Shown here one piece after another: positions 48,089 to 57,190 of a DNA stretch of 64,000 nucleotides (position 1 is its first letter; each line of letters begins with the position of its first letter). Source of the DNA: Pleurocapsaceae cyanobacterium CSU_1_1 (lineage in GTDB: Bacteria; Cyanobacteriota; Cyanobacteriia; Cyanobacteriales; Xenococcaceae); assembly GCA_012034765.1 (NCBI GenBank), contig JAAUOU010000004.1:24541-88540 (forward strand), read 5' to 3'. Below the pieces are notes generated by a model. It had not been told where the DNA came from, made no database searches, and saw only the letters and a list, made by a program, of their open reading frames with translations. The position numbers and the translations under genes are program-made.

Positions 48089-48339
48089 ACTTTAAACAAA
48101 TACTCCGATAACTACAAAAACTAAATTTATTTTTTAGAAATTAATCTAAAATTGATTGCACTTAATGACGCATTATCAATGATCGTGCTGATGATTCTTG
48201 ACCCTTTTTGGTTTGACTAGCTCCCCTCAGTCTTCACTTCATCTTCCTATATAGTGCAAGTTGATGCAGGATCTTAGGTAGTGTAGTTTTCCGAACCTTA
48301 AGCAGACGGTTGTAAAGAAGTTAGGGAACTCATCGTTAC
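48089..48339. other. Divergent intergenic region between dnaK and the SemiSWEET gene
   Basis: About 250 bases holding the dnaK promoter on the minus strand and the SemiSWEET promoter on the plus strand. No CIRCE element; no clear sigma-32-like consensus chosen. The right end merges into the inverted repeat at 48340-48386. Confidence 0.5.
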
Positions 48340-48393
48340 GATTAAGATAATCTCGATAGAATATCTATGCAGCTATTATCTTAATCATTTTTT
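48340..48393 (+). promoter_or_regulatory. Perfect 12-base inverted repeat plus T tract abutting a start codon
   Basis: GATTAAGATAAT (48340-48351), 23-base spacer, ATTATCTTAATC (48375-48386), then ATTTTTT directly before the ATG at 48394. No Shine-Dalgarno sequence remains between hairpin and start. It could be an attenuator, a transcription-factor operator or a structure that blocks translation. Initiation might use the second ATG at 48403. Confidence 0.6.
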
Positions 48394-48648
48394 ATGGAAG
48401 CAATGACGTACGTTGGTCTTGTGGCAGGAATTTTAACCACTATTTCTTTTCTACCTCAAGCAATTCAAACTTGGCAAACCAAATCTACTAAAGATATTTC
48501 TCTAGCGATGTTTCTAAGTTTTTGCCTGGGCGTAATTCTGTGGATAATTTATGGTTTTTATACTAATAATATCCCTGTGTTGGCTGCTAACTCCGCTACT
48601 TTTCTGCTAGCCTTTTCTATTCTGGTTTGTAAGTTGAAATATGGGTAG
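48394..48648 (+). CDS. SemiSWEET sugar transporter (PQ-loop)
   Basis: 84 residues, three membrane helices forming one triple-helix bundle; dimers carry sugars such as sucrose or glucose. Residues YVGLVAGILTTISFLPQAIQ carry the PQ motif in helix one. STKDISLAMFLSFCLGVILW is helix two, and NIPVLAANSATFLLAFSILV helix three with the conserved Asn. Complete. Next gene gpsA starts 43 bases later on the same strand. Confidence 0.93.
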   Translation: MEAMTYVGLVAGILTTISFLPQAIQTWQTKSTKDISLAMFLSFCLGVILWIIYGFYTNNIPVLAANSATFLLAFSILVCKLKYG

Positions 48649-48691
48649 ATACAGGATTAAGCAGAATTAAAGTTACCATGAGGTTACGTTT

Positions 48692-49633
48692 GTGAATACG
48701 CCATCTGATCTGGTCGCGATCTTAGGAACAGGAGTTTGGGGTACAGCGTTAGGCAAAATTGTGCAAAATAATGATCATGATATCCGTTGTTGGTCACATC
48801 GTGGTAATACGCCTTTGATATCTGTGGTTCAAAATGCTCAAATTATTGTCTCAGCAGTATCCATGCAAGGGGTTGTTGCTACTGCTCAAAAATTGCGATC
48901 GCTCAATCTCTCTGTAGATAAAATCATTGTTACTGCTACGAAAGGATTAGATCCCCAAACTCAGCAGACTCCATCTCAGATCTGGCAGTCTATATTACCC
49001 CATAATCCTGTAGTGGTACTCTCAGGCCCCAACCTCTCCAAAGAAATAGACCAGGGTTTACCCGCAGCTACGGTGTTAGCCAGTAGTAATTTAGCTGCTG
49101 CGCAACAGGTACAAAAGATTTTTGCCTCGGATACTTTTCGTGCCTACGTTAATCAAGATCCCCTGGGAACAGAATTAGGGGGAACGCTCAAAAACGTCAT
49201 GGCGATCGCCTCTGGGGTTTGTGACGGCATGAATTTGGGGACTAATGCTAAGGCTGCGTTACTCACCCGCGCTTTACCTGAAATGATTCGCATCGGTACG
49301 CATTTGGGTGCATCGGGAGCAACTTTCTTTGGCTTATCTGGCCTGGGGGACTTAATTGCTACCTGTGATAGTCCGCTATCCCGTAACTATCAGGTGGGTT
49401 ATCGATTAGCTCAAGGTCAAACCCTGGAAGAGATTTTAGCAAATTTAGAAGGGACAGCCGAAGGAGTTAATACAACTAAGGTGGTAGTGAAAATTGCCGA
49501 TTCAGGCGCGATCGCCGTTCCCATTGCCCAACAAGTTAATCAATTGTTACAAGGTAAAATTACTCCGCAATCAGCGATTAAAGCTTTGATGGAGCGCAAT
49601 TTGAAACCTGAATTTGACAACTTAGATTTGTGA
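48692..49633 (+). CDS. gpsA: Glycerol-3-phosphate dehydrogenase [NAD(P)+]
   Basis: Reduces dihydroxyacetone phosphate to sn-glycerol-3-phosphate for phospholipids. 313 residues. GTG start (NTPSDLVAILGTGVWGTALG, with the Rossmann GxGxxG), VVLSGPNLSKEIDQGLPAAT and the substrate-binding Lys in ELGGTLKNVMAIASGVCDGM. LSGLGDLIATCDSPLSRNYQ is also conserved. ANNTK-like end AEGVNTTKVVVKIADS. Slightly shorter than E. coli GpsA, usual for cyanobacteria. A heptamer repeat follows its stop. Confidence 0.96.
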   Translation: MNTPSDLVAILGTGVWGTALGKIVQNNDHDIRCWSHRGNTPLISVVQNAQIIVSAVSMQGVVATAQKLRSLNLSVDKIIVTATKGLDPQTQQTPSQIWQSILPHNPVVVLSGPNLSKEIDQGLPAATVLASSNLAAAQQVQKIFASDTFRAYVNQDPLGTELGGTLKNVMAIASGVCDGMNLGTNAKAALLTRALPEMIRIGTHLGASGATFFGLSGLGDLIATCDSPLSRNYQVGYRLAQGQTLEEILANLEGTAEGVNTTKVVVKIADSGAIAVPIAQQVNQLLQGKITPQSAIKALMERNLKPEFDNLDL

Positions 49634-49663
49634 TGCACTCCCAACACCGACCTAAAGTAGGTT

Positions 49664-49714
49664 ACTGCTCACTGCTCACTGCTCACTGCTCACTGCTCAC
49701 TGCTCACTGCTCAA
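49664..49714. repeat. Heptanucleotide tandem repeat (ACTGCTC)n
   Basis: Seven ACTGCTC units between the 3' ends of gpsA and the DUF1818 gene. One base different from the ATTGCTC unit of the other arrays, so this array appears to have been homogenised separately. Confidence 0.95.
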
Positions 49715-49728
49715 TGAATTTATTGCTG

Positions 49729-50064
49729 TCAACAACTGCGGGGCAATATTTTCTGACCAATTTCCTTCACAACGCGATCGCAATTCAAAATTATTCTTAA
49801 AGAATAATTGCGAGGATATCCTTCTACTTCCATCCACAACAGGCTGGTTTCTGCTTCACAACTAATTTTCTCCTGCGCCATCAACTCAGCTTCCATTTGT
49901 TTCATGGTATCTACAAGCTGATTTAACAGGCGATGAAAATCATCAAATTCGGCTTTGGTTAGCTCCATTGCCCAATGATCTGCACCGATTAAACCTTGAT
50001 ATTTATCCTCCTGGGGATGCCAGCCAACCCGCCAGCCAGCACCACTTTTAAGCAAACGCTGCAT
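49729..50064 (-). CDS. DUF1818 family protein
   Basis: 111 residues: LLKSGAGWRVGWHPQEDKYQ, LIGADHWAMELTKAEFDDF, then the C-terminal SLRIILNCDRVVKEIG. This small soluble family is almost limited to cyanobacteria and plastids-derived lineages and has a known fold but no assigned function. It is 23 bases downstream of rpoZ on the same strand, a pairing seen in many cyanobacteria. Confidence 0.88.
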   Translation of the reverse strand: MQRLLKSGAGWRVGWHPQEDKYQGLIGADHWAMELTKAEFDDFHRLLNQLVDTMKQMEAELMAQEKISCEAETSLLWMEVEGYPRNYSLRIILNCDRVVKEIGQKILPRSC

Positions 50065-50087
50065 TGAATCTAGATCTAGTTTGGACT

Positions 50088-50315
50088 CTAATCACCAATA
50101 ATTTCTGGTTGAGTCAACTCATCAGACATTTCAATAATGGCGCGAATCACAGGCTTCATAGTGGGGTCATCAAAGTTTTCTAATTCTTCATAACGACGGC
50201 GTTTAGCGCGATTAGCCACCTGAACTGTAATGCGATAGCGATTGGAAGCTGCGCTCACTAGTTCTTCAGAACGATACATAATATGAGCAGAATCAAAAGA
50301 ACTTTTTCTTTGCAT
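50088..50315 (-). CDS. rpoZ: RNA polymerase omega subunit
   Basis: 75 residues. [20 protein letters not shown] and [16 protein letters not shown] match the conserved omega helices; the C-terminal half ([20 protein letters not shown]) is the cyanobacterial variant. It helps beta-prime fold and influences sigma recruitment. Starts [19 protein letters not shown] at the ATG at 50315; forms a probable operon with DUF1818. Confidence 0.93.
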   Translation of the reverse strand: MQRKSSFDSAHIMYRSEELVSAASNRYRITVQVANRAKRRRYEELENFDDPTMKPVIRAIIEMSDELTQPEIIGD

Positions 50316-50448
50316 TGATGGCGATGTCTCTCAGCTAAATGTTTGATCGATGTAGTTATTACTGTTATTACTACAGCCTACTAGTTTAACAAACAGAGGC
50401 TAGATCGCAGTAAAAAGCGATCGCCCAGTAGCTTATTTAAGCTAGTTT

Positions 50449-51039
50449 CTACTTTGATGACGTATGTTCTGCGTGACTTAACGCCATTTTCTTGATATCT
50501 TCTGGAGAAACACAACGACGCTCAGAACAGTAAGCCATTAAACTCACGCCATTGAGCATTTGAATCGTGCTGACTCTGACGCGAAAATCATCCGTTAAGA
50601 ACCAACAGCGTTCCTGACCCTGATTATTATCGTAGTCAGTATTAATTGTTAAAATACCATCTTCCCCAAACCAATAGCGACTAATTACAGGCAAGCCATT
50701 AACATAGCCCTTATCGCGGATTAGTTTACCACTGCGTCCTGTCTCGTCGTCAGGAACATCAATTAATACCGCAGCATAGTTCGGATTCGGCTCTTTTTCC
50801 TCTAGATTATCTTGCCAGCTAAAGCTTCCACCTCCTTTAGCTTTTTGGGGATCTATACCCTGTAAATCGCAGGCTTGTTTAACTCTTGGGTCATCAACTT
50901 CAATCACTTTAACAATTAAATTAGATTCTCCAGATTCATCTGCCACAACATCAAAATGATGTACGCTTCTTTCGGTGTACCATTTGCCCTCACTTTTGCG
51001 AAAGAACTCCATCATATTGCTCGGAACACTTAAACGCAT
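50449..51039 (-). CDS. cpcS: Phycobiliprotein lyase, CpcS/CpeS family
   Basis: Attaches phycocyanobilin (or phycoerythrobilin) to the beta-84-type cysteine of phycobiliproteins. 196 residues folding as a ten-stranded lipocalin-like barrel. The N-terminal MMEFFRKSEGKWYTERSVHH is diagnostic (the W-x-S/T-x-R box), with GQERCWFLTDDFRVRVSTIQ and LMAYCSERRCVSPEDI later. The size and the final Cys-rich segment fit the CpcS-III/CpeS1 group. No phycobiliprotein genes are adjacent. This is strong evidence that the host makes phycobilisomes. Confidence 0.9.
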   Translation of the reverse strand: MRLSVPSNMMEFFRKSEGKWYTERSVHHFDVVADESGESNLIVKVIEVDDPRVKQACDLQGIDPQKAKGGGSFSWQDNLEEKEPNPNYAAVLIDVPDDETGRSGKLIRDKGYVNGLPVISRYWFGEDGILTINTDYDNNQGQERCWFLTDDFRVRVSTIQMLNGVSLMAYCSERRCVSPEDIKKMALSHAEHTSSK

Positions 51040-51200
51040 TAAATCACTCCTAAAAATGTTTATCCTAAAGGATACACTTCGTTATTATCTAAAATTAGTT
51101 TAGTACTAGGACAATTATTTTTATGCCTTGTTAACCAACTTAAAGACATCCTGCAATTCAGCCAGCAGCATATAAATGAAGCAGTAGCAAAATACAATCA

Positions 51201-52304
51201 ATGGCAATTAAAAGATCTTCTGACTCTCCAGATCCTCAACAACCACGCAAAACAAACATAGCCAAGCAATCAAATTACGAGGTAACTTTACTATCTCCCC
51301 AGGCAAACCCTCAGGAGACAGAACAGAATGAGGCTAAAATTCGCCCCCAAAAGTTAGTCGATTATATTGGACAAAAAAAACTTAAGGGTATTTTGAATAT
51401 GGCGATCGCTGCTGCCAAAAGTAGAGAAGATCCTTTAGATCACCTGCTTTTATATGGCCCTCCAGGGTTGGGTAAAACTACCATGTCCTTGATCCTAGCA
51501 GCAGAAATGGGGGTGGACTGTAAAATCACTTCCGCCCCTGCTTTAGAGCGTCCTAGAGATATTACAGGGCTACTGGTCAGTCTTAAACCAGGAGATATTA
51601 TCTTTATTGATGAGATTCACCGTCTCAACCGCATGACAGAAGAATTGCTCTATCCAGCCATGGAAGATTTTCGTCTTGATGTCACCATTGGCAAAGGACA
51701 GACGGCTAAAACTCGTAGTATCCCTCTGCCTCCCTTTACCTTAGTCGGGGCAACTACTAAAGCTGGAGCGCTTTCTTCACCCTTACGCGATCGCTTTGGG
51801 ATTATTCAACGGTTGCGCTTTTATGAACTCGATGAACTCACTCTAATTGTTAAACGAACCGCCGAAATTCTTAATGCTTCTATTTCTGAGTCTGGGGCGA
51901 TCGAAATTGCTCGTCGTTCTCGCGGGACTCCTCGGATTGCCAACCGTTTGCTCAGGAGGGTGCGAGATTATGTGCAGGTAGAACAAGTGGAGACAATTAC
52001 GGAAGATTTGGCCGCTACTGCAATGAATTTGTTTGATGTTGATGCACAGGGTCTAGACTGGACAGATCGCCTAGTACTGAACACGATTATTAAACAGTTT
52101 AACGGGGGTCCCGCTGGATTAGAAGCGATCGCCGCAGCGACAGGAGAAGACCGTAAAACCATTGAGGAAGTATACGAACCATATTTACTCCAAAATGGCT
52201 ATCTTAGCCGTACTCATCGGGGTCGAACAGTTACAGCTAAAACTTACCGCCACCTGGGTTATGAAGTTCAAGAACCCAAACAAAGCCAAACTAAACTATT
52301 TTGA
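51201..52304 (+). CDS. ruvB: Holliday junction branch migration helicase RuvB
   Basis: 367 residues. After a variable leader: [20 protein letters not shown], Walker [16 protein letters not shown], Walker [21 protein letters not shown], sensor [21 protein letters not shown], and the C-terminal winged helix with [20 protein letters not shown]. Complete and typical for the hexameric motor that works with RuvA. ruvA and ruvC are not adjacent, normal in cyanobacteria. Confidence 0.98.
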   Translation: MAIKRSSDSPDPQQPRKTNIAKQSNYEVTLLSPQANPQETEQNEAKIRPQKLVDYIGQKKLKGILNMAIAAAKSREDPLDHLLLYGPPGLGKTTMSLILAAEMGVDCKITSAPALERPRDITGLLVSLKPGDIIFIDEIHRLNRMTEELLYPAMEDFRLDVTIGKGQTAKTRSIPLPPFTLVGATTKAGALSSPLRDRFGIIQRLRFYELDELTLIVKRTAEILNASISESGAIEIARRSRGTPRIANRLLRRVRDYVQVEQVETITEDLAATAMNLFDVDAQGLDWTDRLVLNTIIKQFNGGPAGLEAIAAATGEDRKTIEEVYEPYLLQNGYLSRTHRGRTVTAKTYRHLGYEVQEPKQSQTKLF

Positions 52305-52587
52305 CCATAAAAACCTCAAAAACATCTGAATCTTGATTTTTAAAGTCAGTTACATGGTTTTTTAGCTCACAAATTAACTAACAAAATTGAGATTTTAAGT
52401 AAATTTATGTATCTTTTAGCAATACTTAGAAAAGAAAGTGATAAATTAATAATTGAAGTCAAAGAGACTTCCCTGACAGAAACTACAGGTTTATCCATAT
52501 TCAATCAAGGAGGCTAAAAATCTGTATTATCTAATATCTGTCTCGTTCAATCAAAACATTAACACTCAACTAAAAAGCTGATATTTT
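52305..52587. other. Gap after ruvB
   Basis: No gene seen. AT-rich. Contains the likely promoter for the small membrane protein at 52742 and leads into the hairpin region at 52588. Confidence 0.4.
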
Positions 52588-52650
52588 CTCAATTGGAAAT
52601 AAGGGAGATAGCCTACTGAATATTTTCATTCAGTGTTGCTCCAAATTGAG
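52588..52650 (+). promoter_or_regulatory. Nested hairpin upstream of a small membrane protein
   Basis: Outer arms CTCAATTGGA (52588-52597) and TCCAAATTGAG (52640-52650) pair with one bulged base. Inside, ACTGAAT (52615-52621) pairs with ATTCAGT (52628-52634). The structure lies about 90 bases before the ATG at 52742. Could be a structured 5' leader or part of a terminator without T run. Confidence 0.4.
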
Positions 52651-52741
52651 TTAATTATATGAGGAAGTCTCTCGGTGAATTTAGCTTGGGTGTTATTGTT
52701 TTCAGAATACCCAGTCATTTCAAATTCAGGGAGGAACAGTG

Positions 52742-52894
52742 ATGAAACCCATGATTTGGCATCCTGAACCACAGGATCAAAAAGTTAATCAGTACCTTGA
52801 TCGCACTAATCACGAACCATGGCTAGCCATTATAGGAGTAGCCTTGATCCTCGTGTGTTCTTTTACATTCTTAGTTTTGTTAGGTACTTTTTAA
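52742..52894 (+). CDS. Small single-pass membrane protein, 50 residues
   Basis: MKPMIWHPEPQDQKVNQYLD leader, then one hydrophobic helix LAIIGVALILVCSFTFLVLL ending at GTF. A strong Shine-Dalgarno GGGAGGAAC seven bases before the ATG and coding-like composition support it. The aromatic/Pro-rich leader and single helix are like accessory subunits of photosynthetic or respiratory complexes, but I do not recognise it. Transcribed alone. Confidence 0.6.
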   Translation: MKPMIWHPEPQDQKVNQYLDRTNHEPWLAIIGVALILVCSFTFLVLLGTF

Positions 52895-53042
52895 GACCAG
52901 TTAAGACCAGATATTAAAAGACTAAATGAGTCTTTGTCCACAAGTTATGTTAGAAAAATTATTAATGCTCGCTTCTAATTAGTATTTAAATACTACTATG
53001 AGGACGAGCTAATTTTTGCAGTTTATACCATTCCTTAAAATT

Positions 53043-53080
53043 TAAGTAACCTATATGAAACGGATTTAGGATTAGCTATC
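53043..53080 (-). repeat. 38-base dispersed repeat at a gene's 3' end (copy 2)
   Basis: Read on the minus strand: GATAGCTAATCCTAAATCCG followed by TTTCATATAGGTTACTTA. Again it includes the TAA stop of its gene. Four mismatches to 44778-44815. Confidence 0.75.
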
Positions 53081-53293
53081 CATCTGCTCTTGCAAATAAG
53101 TCTGCAACAAAGCATCCAGCTTATCTTCAGGACAACATTCGATCAGGGCTTCAAAAGCTTCATATAGTTTAGCTGCACTATCTCCTAAGATGGGCGTGAT
53201 GCCCCAAACGTCTTCTACCCAATCACGGGGTTCTTGGTCATCAAAGATCATCCGTTCTAAGAGTTGTTTTGCTTCAGGTTTAGAAAGAGCCAT
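53072..53293 (-). CDS. Conserved small cyanobacterial protein, 73 residues
   Basis: All-helical, acidic: MALSKPEAKQLLERMIFDDQ, EPRDWVEDVWGITPILGDSA, AKLYEAFEALIECCPEDKLD. No membrane segment or metal motif. The Trp-rich centre and a complete open frame suggest a real, conserved protein of unknown function. Stop lies in the dispersed repeat. Confidence 0.65.
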   Translation of the reverse strand: MALSKPEAKQLLERMIFDDQEPRDWVEDVWGITPILGDSAAKLYEAFEALIECCPEDKLDALLQTYLQEQMDS

Positions 53294-53381
53294 AATTGCG
53301 GTGAGCTAGATTAACAATCTTTTATTATTAAGCATCGTCGGTTGATAAGCTTAATAAAACATCTTTCACTAAGTTTAAGTA

Positions 53382-54140
53382 ATGTTTGACACTCTTGGTT
53401 GGTCTAATCCTTGGGCGATCGCTTTAACCATAAATACTGTTTTACTGCTAGCTGCTTTTGTTAGCCCGAAAAAGCTATTAACTCCGATAGGTAATCTTAA
53501 TGGCGCAATACTAGGAGTATTAGTTTGGGGAACTTTAGGCTGGCGTGGTTATTTAATCGTGATGCTATTTTTTTTGCTAGGTTCGGGCTTGACTTTTGTA
53601 GGAATAGAACAGAAAGAAGCCGAAGGTATAGCGGAAGAACGTTCGGGGATGAGAGGAGCGGGTAATGTTTGGAGTTCGGCACTAGCTGCATCTATTTGTG
53701 CGATCGCAACTTTATTTTGTCCAGCACCAATTAAGGGATTATTTGTTTTGGGTTATGTAGCGAGTTTTTGTACCAAGCTATCCGATACTACTGCTAGTGA
53801 AGTGGGCAAAGCCTATGGAAAAACAACTTATTTAATTACTAACTTAAAATCAGTCCCCAGAGGTACAGAAGGAGCAGTAAGCCTGGAGGGGACAGTCGCA
53901 GGAGCATTAGCTTCGATCGTCCTGGCTATAATTGCTTGGGTAATTGGCTTAATTAGCCCCATAGGAATTATCTGGTGCGTAATTGCTGCCTTTATTGCCA
54001 CTACCATTGAAAGTATAATTGGCGCAACCCTAGAATCTCGCTTGACTTGGTTGACTAATGATCTCGTAAATCTAATCAATACCATAATTGGCGCGATCGC
54101 AGCTATTGTTTTAGCATGGCTTACTCAATCCCACTTTTAA
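53382..54140 (+). CDS. DUF92 / VTE6-like membrane protein
   Basis: 252 residues, about six or seven helices. The family (TIGR00297) includes plant VTE6, phytyl-phosphate kinase for tocopherol and phylloquinone salvage. Visible signatures: NLNGAILGVLVWGTLGWRGY, ERSGMRGAGNVWSSALAASI, SFCTKLSDTTASEVGKAYGK, and VPRGTEGAVSLEGTVAGALA. Complete. Its stop overlaps the stop of the convergent protease gene by four bases. Confidence 0.9.
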   Translation: MFDTLGWSNPWAIALTINTVLLLAAFVSPKKLLTPIGNLNGAILGVLVWGTLGWRGYLIVMLFFLLGSGLTFVGIEQKEAEGIAEERSGMRGAGNVWSSALAASICAIATLFCPAPIKGLFVLGYVASFCTKLSDTTASEVGKAYGKTTYLITNLKSVPRGTEGAVSLEGTVAGALASIVLAIIAWVIGLISPIGIIWCVIAAFIATTIESIIGATLESRLTWLTNDLVNLINTIIGAIAAIVLAWLTQSHF

Positions 54141-55632
54141 GAACCTAAGCCAATGCGACCAGCAAGACTGGTGCTTAGAGGAATTAAAGTTGCCAACATT
54201 AAAAATAAGGCTAATAAACCCCAAGCTGCTCTACTGTCGTCTGGTTCAGTTAATTCATTTTGGACTGGACGCTCTAGATCTCGCTGTAAAAACAAGATTA
54301 ACACTGCCCAATATAAAGGAATAGGATTGGCGGGATTAAACAGAGAAATAATGCCCAAGATAATTAAAGTTGCTAGAGTGCTGCGTCGAGCAGTTTTGCG
54401 TCCATAAATAGCATGAACAATTCTACCTCCATCTAACTTGCCTGCTGGCAAGAGATTTAAAGCAGTGATTACCAAACCCAGCCAGCCAATGATGACTAAA
54501 GGATTAATATCCACTACTGCCGCTTCTAAAGCCGAACCTAAAATTACTTTGGCTAAAGTGCCGACCAAAATAGAAGCCCGAAAAAATTCTGTGGGCAATT
54601 GAAAAGTACTGCCAGGATGGGACAAAATTAAACCAGAAATCAACAGTAGTAGAGACAAGACTCCCCCGACAGCAGGGCCAGCAAAAGCAATATCAAATAG
54701 GGCGGTGCGATTAGGTAACAAAGATTCAAAGCGGGTAATTGCGCCAAATGAGCCGATCTGCCAATTGGGTAGGAAAAAGGGAACACTCAGGCGAATATTG
54801 TAGCGATTGGCAAGCACTTTGTGACCAATTTCATGGGCAATTAAAACCGACCATAAGCCCAAGCTGAGAGGAATTGCTTCAGCGTAGCGACCAAAATTCT
54901 CAAATAGATCGAAACCTTGTAGAATGCTAGCTGCTTCTAAACTAGTCAAGATTGTCCCCAGCAGCAAAACGAGCGCCAAATTCTTTTGTGTCAGGGTAGT
55001 AGTTTGCGGATCGTTAGTCTTAGGTAAAATTACCACGACAGGTCTTTCTTCTGGGCTTTCTACCAAAAATAAACGGTATTTATCGGCAAAAGCCTGTTGC
55101 AGCTTATTGCTCATCTTGTCATAAGCAACATCTGGTTCACCTCGCAGGTTACCCTTAAAAATTGCACCATCTTGATAAGGGATGGTTTCAGTGGAGAAAA
55201 AAGTATCAATCCCAAAAATTTCCCTAATTTTCGCCAAATCTTCGGCGGGAATCGGCGAAATCTCTGGTTTTGGCGTTCCTGTATCTTCTGAATCCTCAAC
55301 TGATGCTGATTCTATAGTCGCTTGTTTGATTCTTTCGGCTGCTTTTGCTGCAAAAGGGCATCTTGTCCCGCCTCTCGCAGTTGCTGACCTAACCAGATAT
55401 AAATAGCAATTGAAACTATTAATAAAAATAAGATACTGACTAAATTAAGATATATACCCAAAGCAAACAAGCCAAAGAACAATAGCCAAGGACTCATCAG
55501 CACAATGGATTGCAGCCAAGCAAGAATTCCCAATCTGCCGTAGGTTTTAGCTCTGTTATAGCCCCATCCCAGGATCACTGTAACAGCAGCAAAAAGGATA
55601 AAGGTAGCGAGAGATTCCGATCCGTCTAACAT
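54137..55632 (-). pseudogene. Site-2 protease (EGY1-like M50), frameshifted
   Basis: Intramembrane zinc metalloprotease. The front frame (55632-55312) has two to three membrane helices (ATFILFAAVTVILGW; LNLVSILFLLIVSIAIYIWL). After the break at 55323-55324 (one base missing) the join reads ESNKATIESASVEDSEDTGT, then the conserved region AKIREIFGIDTFF, the catalytic HEIGH in SVLIAHEIGHKVLANRYNI, and NLLPAGKLDGGRIVHAIYG with the third zinc ligand. About 498 residues, as in cyanobacterial EGY homologues. In plants EGY1 is needed for chloroplast development. Confidence 0.9.
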
Positions 55633-55758
55633 GCGTTGTTTTAATATTTTGATTAATTAAACCACCATTAACCGTTAGCAGCAGAATTTAAGCCGATGCT
55701 GATAGTTAATAATCAGTGGTTTCCCTTATTTTATGATCACAAACGCCTTCACGGACAT

Positions 55759-56678
55759 TTAGGTATCTGATGAATGGCGCTCCACTAGCGATCGCAAACT
55801 ACTCTTGTCTTGATTCAATAACGCTATTCCTGTTTCAGCATCCATACCAGTCCAGTGCATCAGTAAAGCCAGCTTGACTTGCTTGTGACTTTTAATTAAT
55901 AATTCTTTTGCTCCAAGGCGGTCTAAATCGGTTAGATCACTAATAATCCGTAAAGCGCGATCGTGAAGCTTATCATTAGTGACAGCCACATCTACCATAC
56001 GATTGCCATAAACCTTGCCATAGCGCACCATAGCGCCCGTAGAAATGATGTTGAGCGCCATCTTGGTTACAGTACCTGCTTTGAGTCTAGTCGAGCCTGC
56101 CAAAATTTCCGCGCCAACTAATAAACGAATATCAATATCCGCCTCGATTGTCACTTGCTCGGCATTGACGCAACTCATGGCAACGGTTGTTGCCCCTCGG
56201 AGTTTAGCCTCTTGTAACGCACCATAACAAAAGGTGTTGTTCCTCCTGCGGTAATGCCGATTACCACATCCAAGTTAGTTACGTGGCGATCGCGAATTGC
56301 CTGTGCGCCATCTTCAGGGCGATCTTCTAAAGCTTCAGAACTTTTGATTAATGCAGGCGCACCACCAGCTAAAATCCCCTGGACTAATTCGGGGGAAGTA
56401 CAAAAGGTGGGGGGACACTCAGCCGCATCCAAAACACCCAATCTGCCGCTTGTTCCTGCACCGATATAAAGCAATCTGCCTCCCTGTTTAAAAGCTGCTG
56501 CGGTTGCGTCAATAGTCTTAGCCAAAGCAACACGGGCATTAGTGATCGCCTCGATCGTTTTTACATCTTCTCGATTAAATAAATCAACAATTTCTAGACT
56601 AGATAAACGATCTAAATTCTGACTCTGAGGATTAATTTGTTCTGTTAACAAATGTCCCCGCGACTGCAAATTATCCAT
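55759..56678 (-). pseudogene. murQ: N-acetylmuramic acid 6-phosphate etherase, frameshifted
   Basis: Cleaves the lactyl ether of MurNAc-6-P during peptidoglycan recycling. From the ATG at 56678: MDNLQSRGHLLTEQINPQSQ, RLLYIGAGTSGRLGVLDAAE with the SIS-domain sugar-phosphate site, and VVIGITAGGTTPFV. The break is at 56225: one added base gives HGALQEAKLRGATTVAMSC, then the second frame LKAGTVTKMALNIISTGAMV and GNRMVDVAVTN to 55759. Joined length 306 residues, normal. Otherwise an intact housekeeping gene, so a sequencing deletion is likely. Confidence 0.9.
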
Positions 56679-56724
56679 GTTTTTTGAGTATGGGCGAACT
56701 ACCATTCGTCCCTAAACTTTACAA

Positions 56725-57099
56725 TTAAAGCAATCCTTCTAATTGACGACGAATCCGCTCTAGCTCATCATTAGCTATTGAATCCACTTGGGTCGGTGAA
56801 TCCTTGGTTTCTTCTTCCCAGCTTAAATCCTCAACGTTCTTTTCTGGCGGAATTTCCAGTTCTCCTGACTCAACTAATTTGGAATCATAATCTGCTTGAC
56901 GACAAAACTGCTCTACTTCATCAGAATCAATGGCTTCTACCTTTGGTTCGGGAAAATCTTGCGCTTCTAGCAACAATGAGTAACGCAGGGCATCATCTTC
57001 GTCTTTAAACATCAAAATGGTATTGCGATCGCCCATTTGAATTGTATGAATCCCTTCATTGTCAGTTCCCGCATTGAATAGCAAAATGTATACCAGCAT
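56725..57099 (-). CDS. DUF3110 family protein
   Basis: 124 residues. MLVYILLFNAGTDNEGIHTI, then RNTILMFKDEDDALRYSLLL and FPEPKVEAIDSDEVEQFCRQ form the DUF3110 core, a small cyanobacterial and plastid family. The rest is an acidic tail ending in a helix (DELERIRRQLEGLL). No enzymatic motif; function unknown. 46 bases upstream of murQ's open frame on the same strand. Confidence 0.85.
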   Translation of the reverse strand: MLVYILLFNAGTDNEGIHTIQMGDRNTILMFKDEDDALRYSLLLEAQDFPEPKVEAIDSDEVEQFCRQADYDSKLVESGELEIPPEKNVEDLSWEEETKDSPTQVDSIANDELERIRRQLEGLL

Positions 57100-57190
57100 C
57101 TCGACTAACGTTAATTCTGTATTTATGCCAATTACAACATAAATTGCTGTAATGAGTAAACTAATTCAAGAAGTAGCAAATATTGGAGTT

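Noticed and set aside
48089..48339. CIRCE element for dnaK
   Set aside because: No TTAGCACTC-N9-GAGTGCTAA-like inverted repeat could be found in the upstream region.
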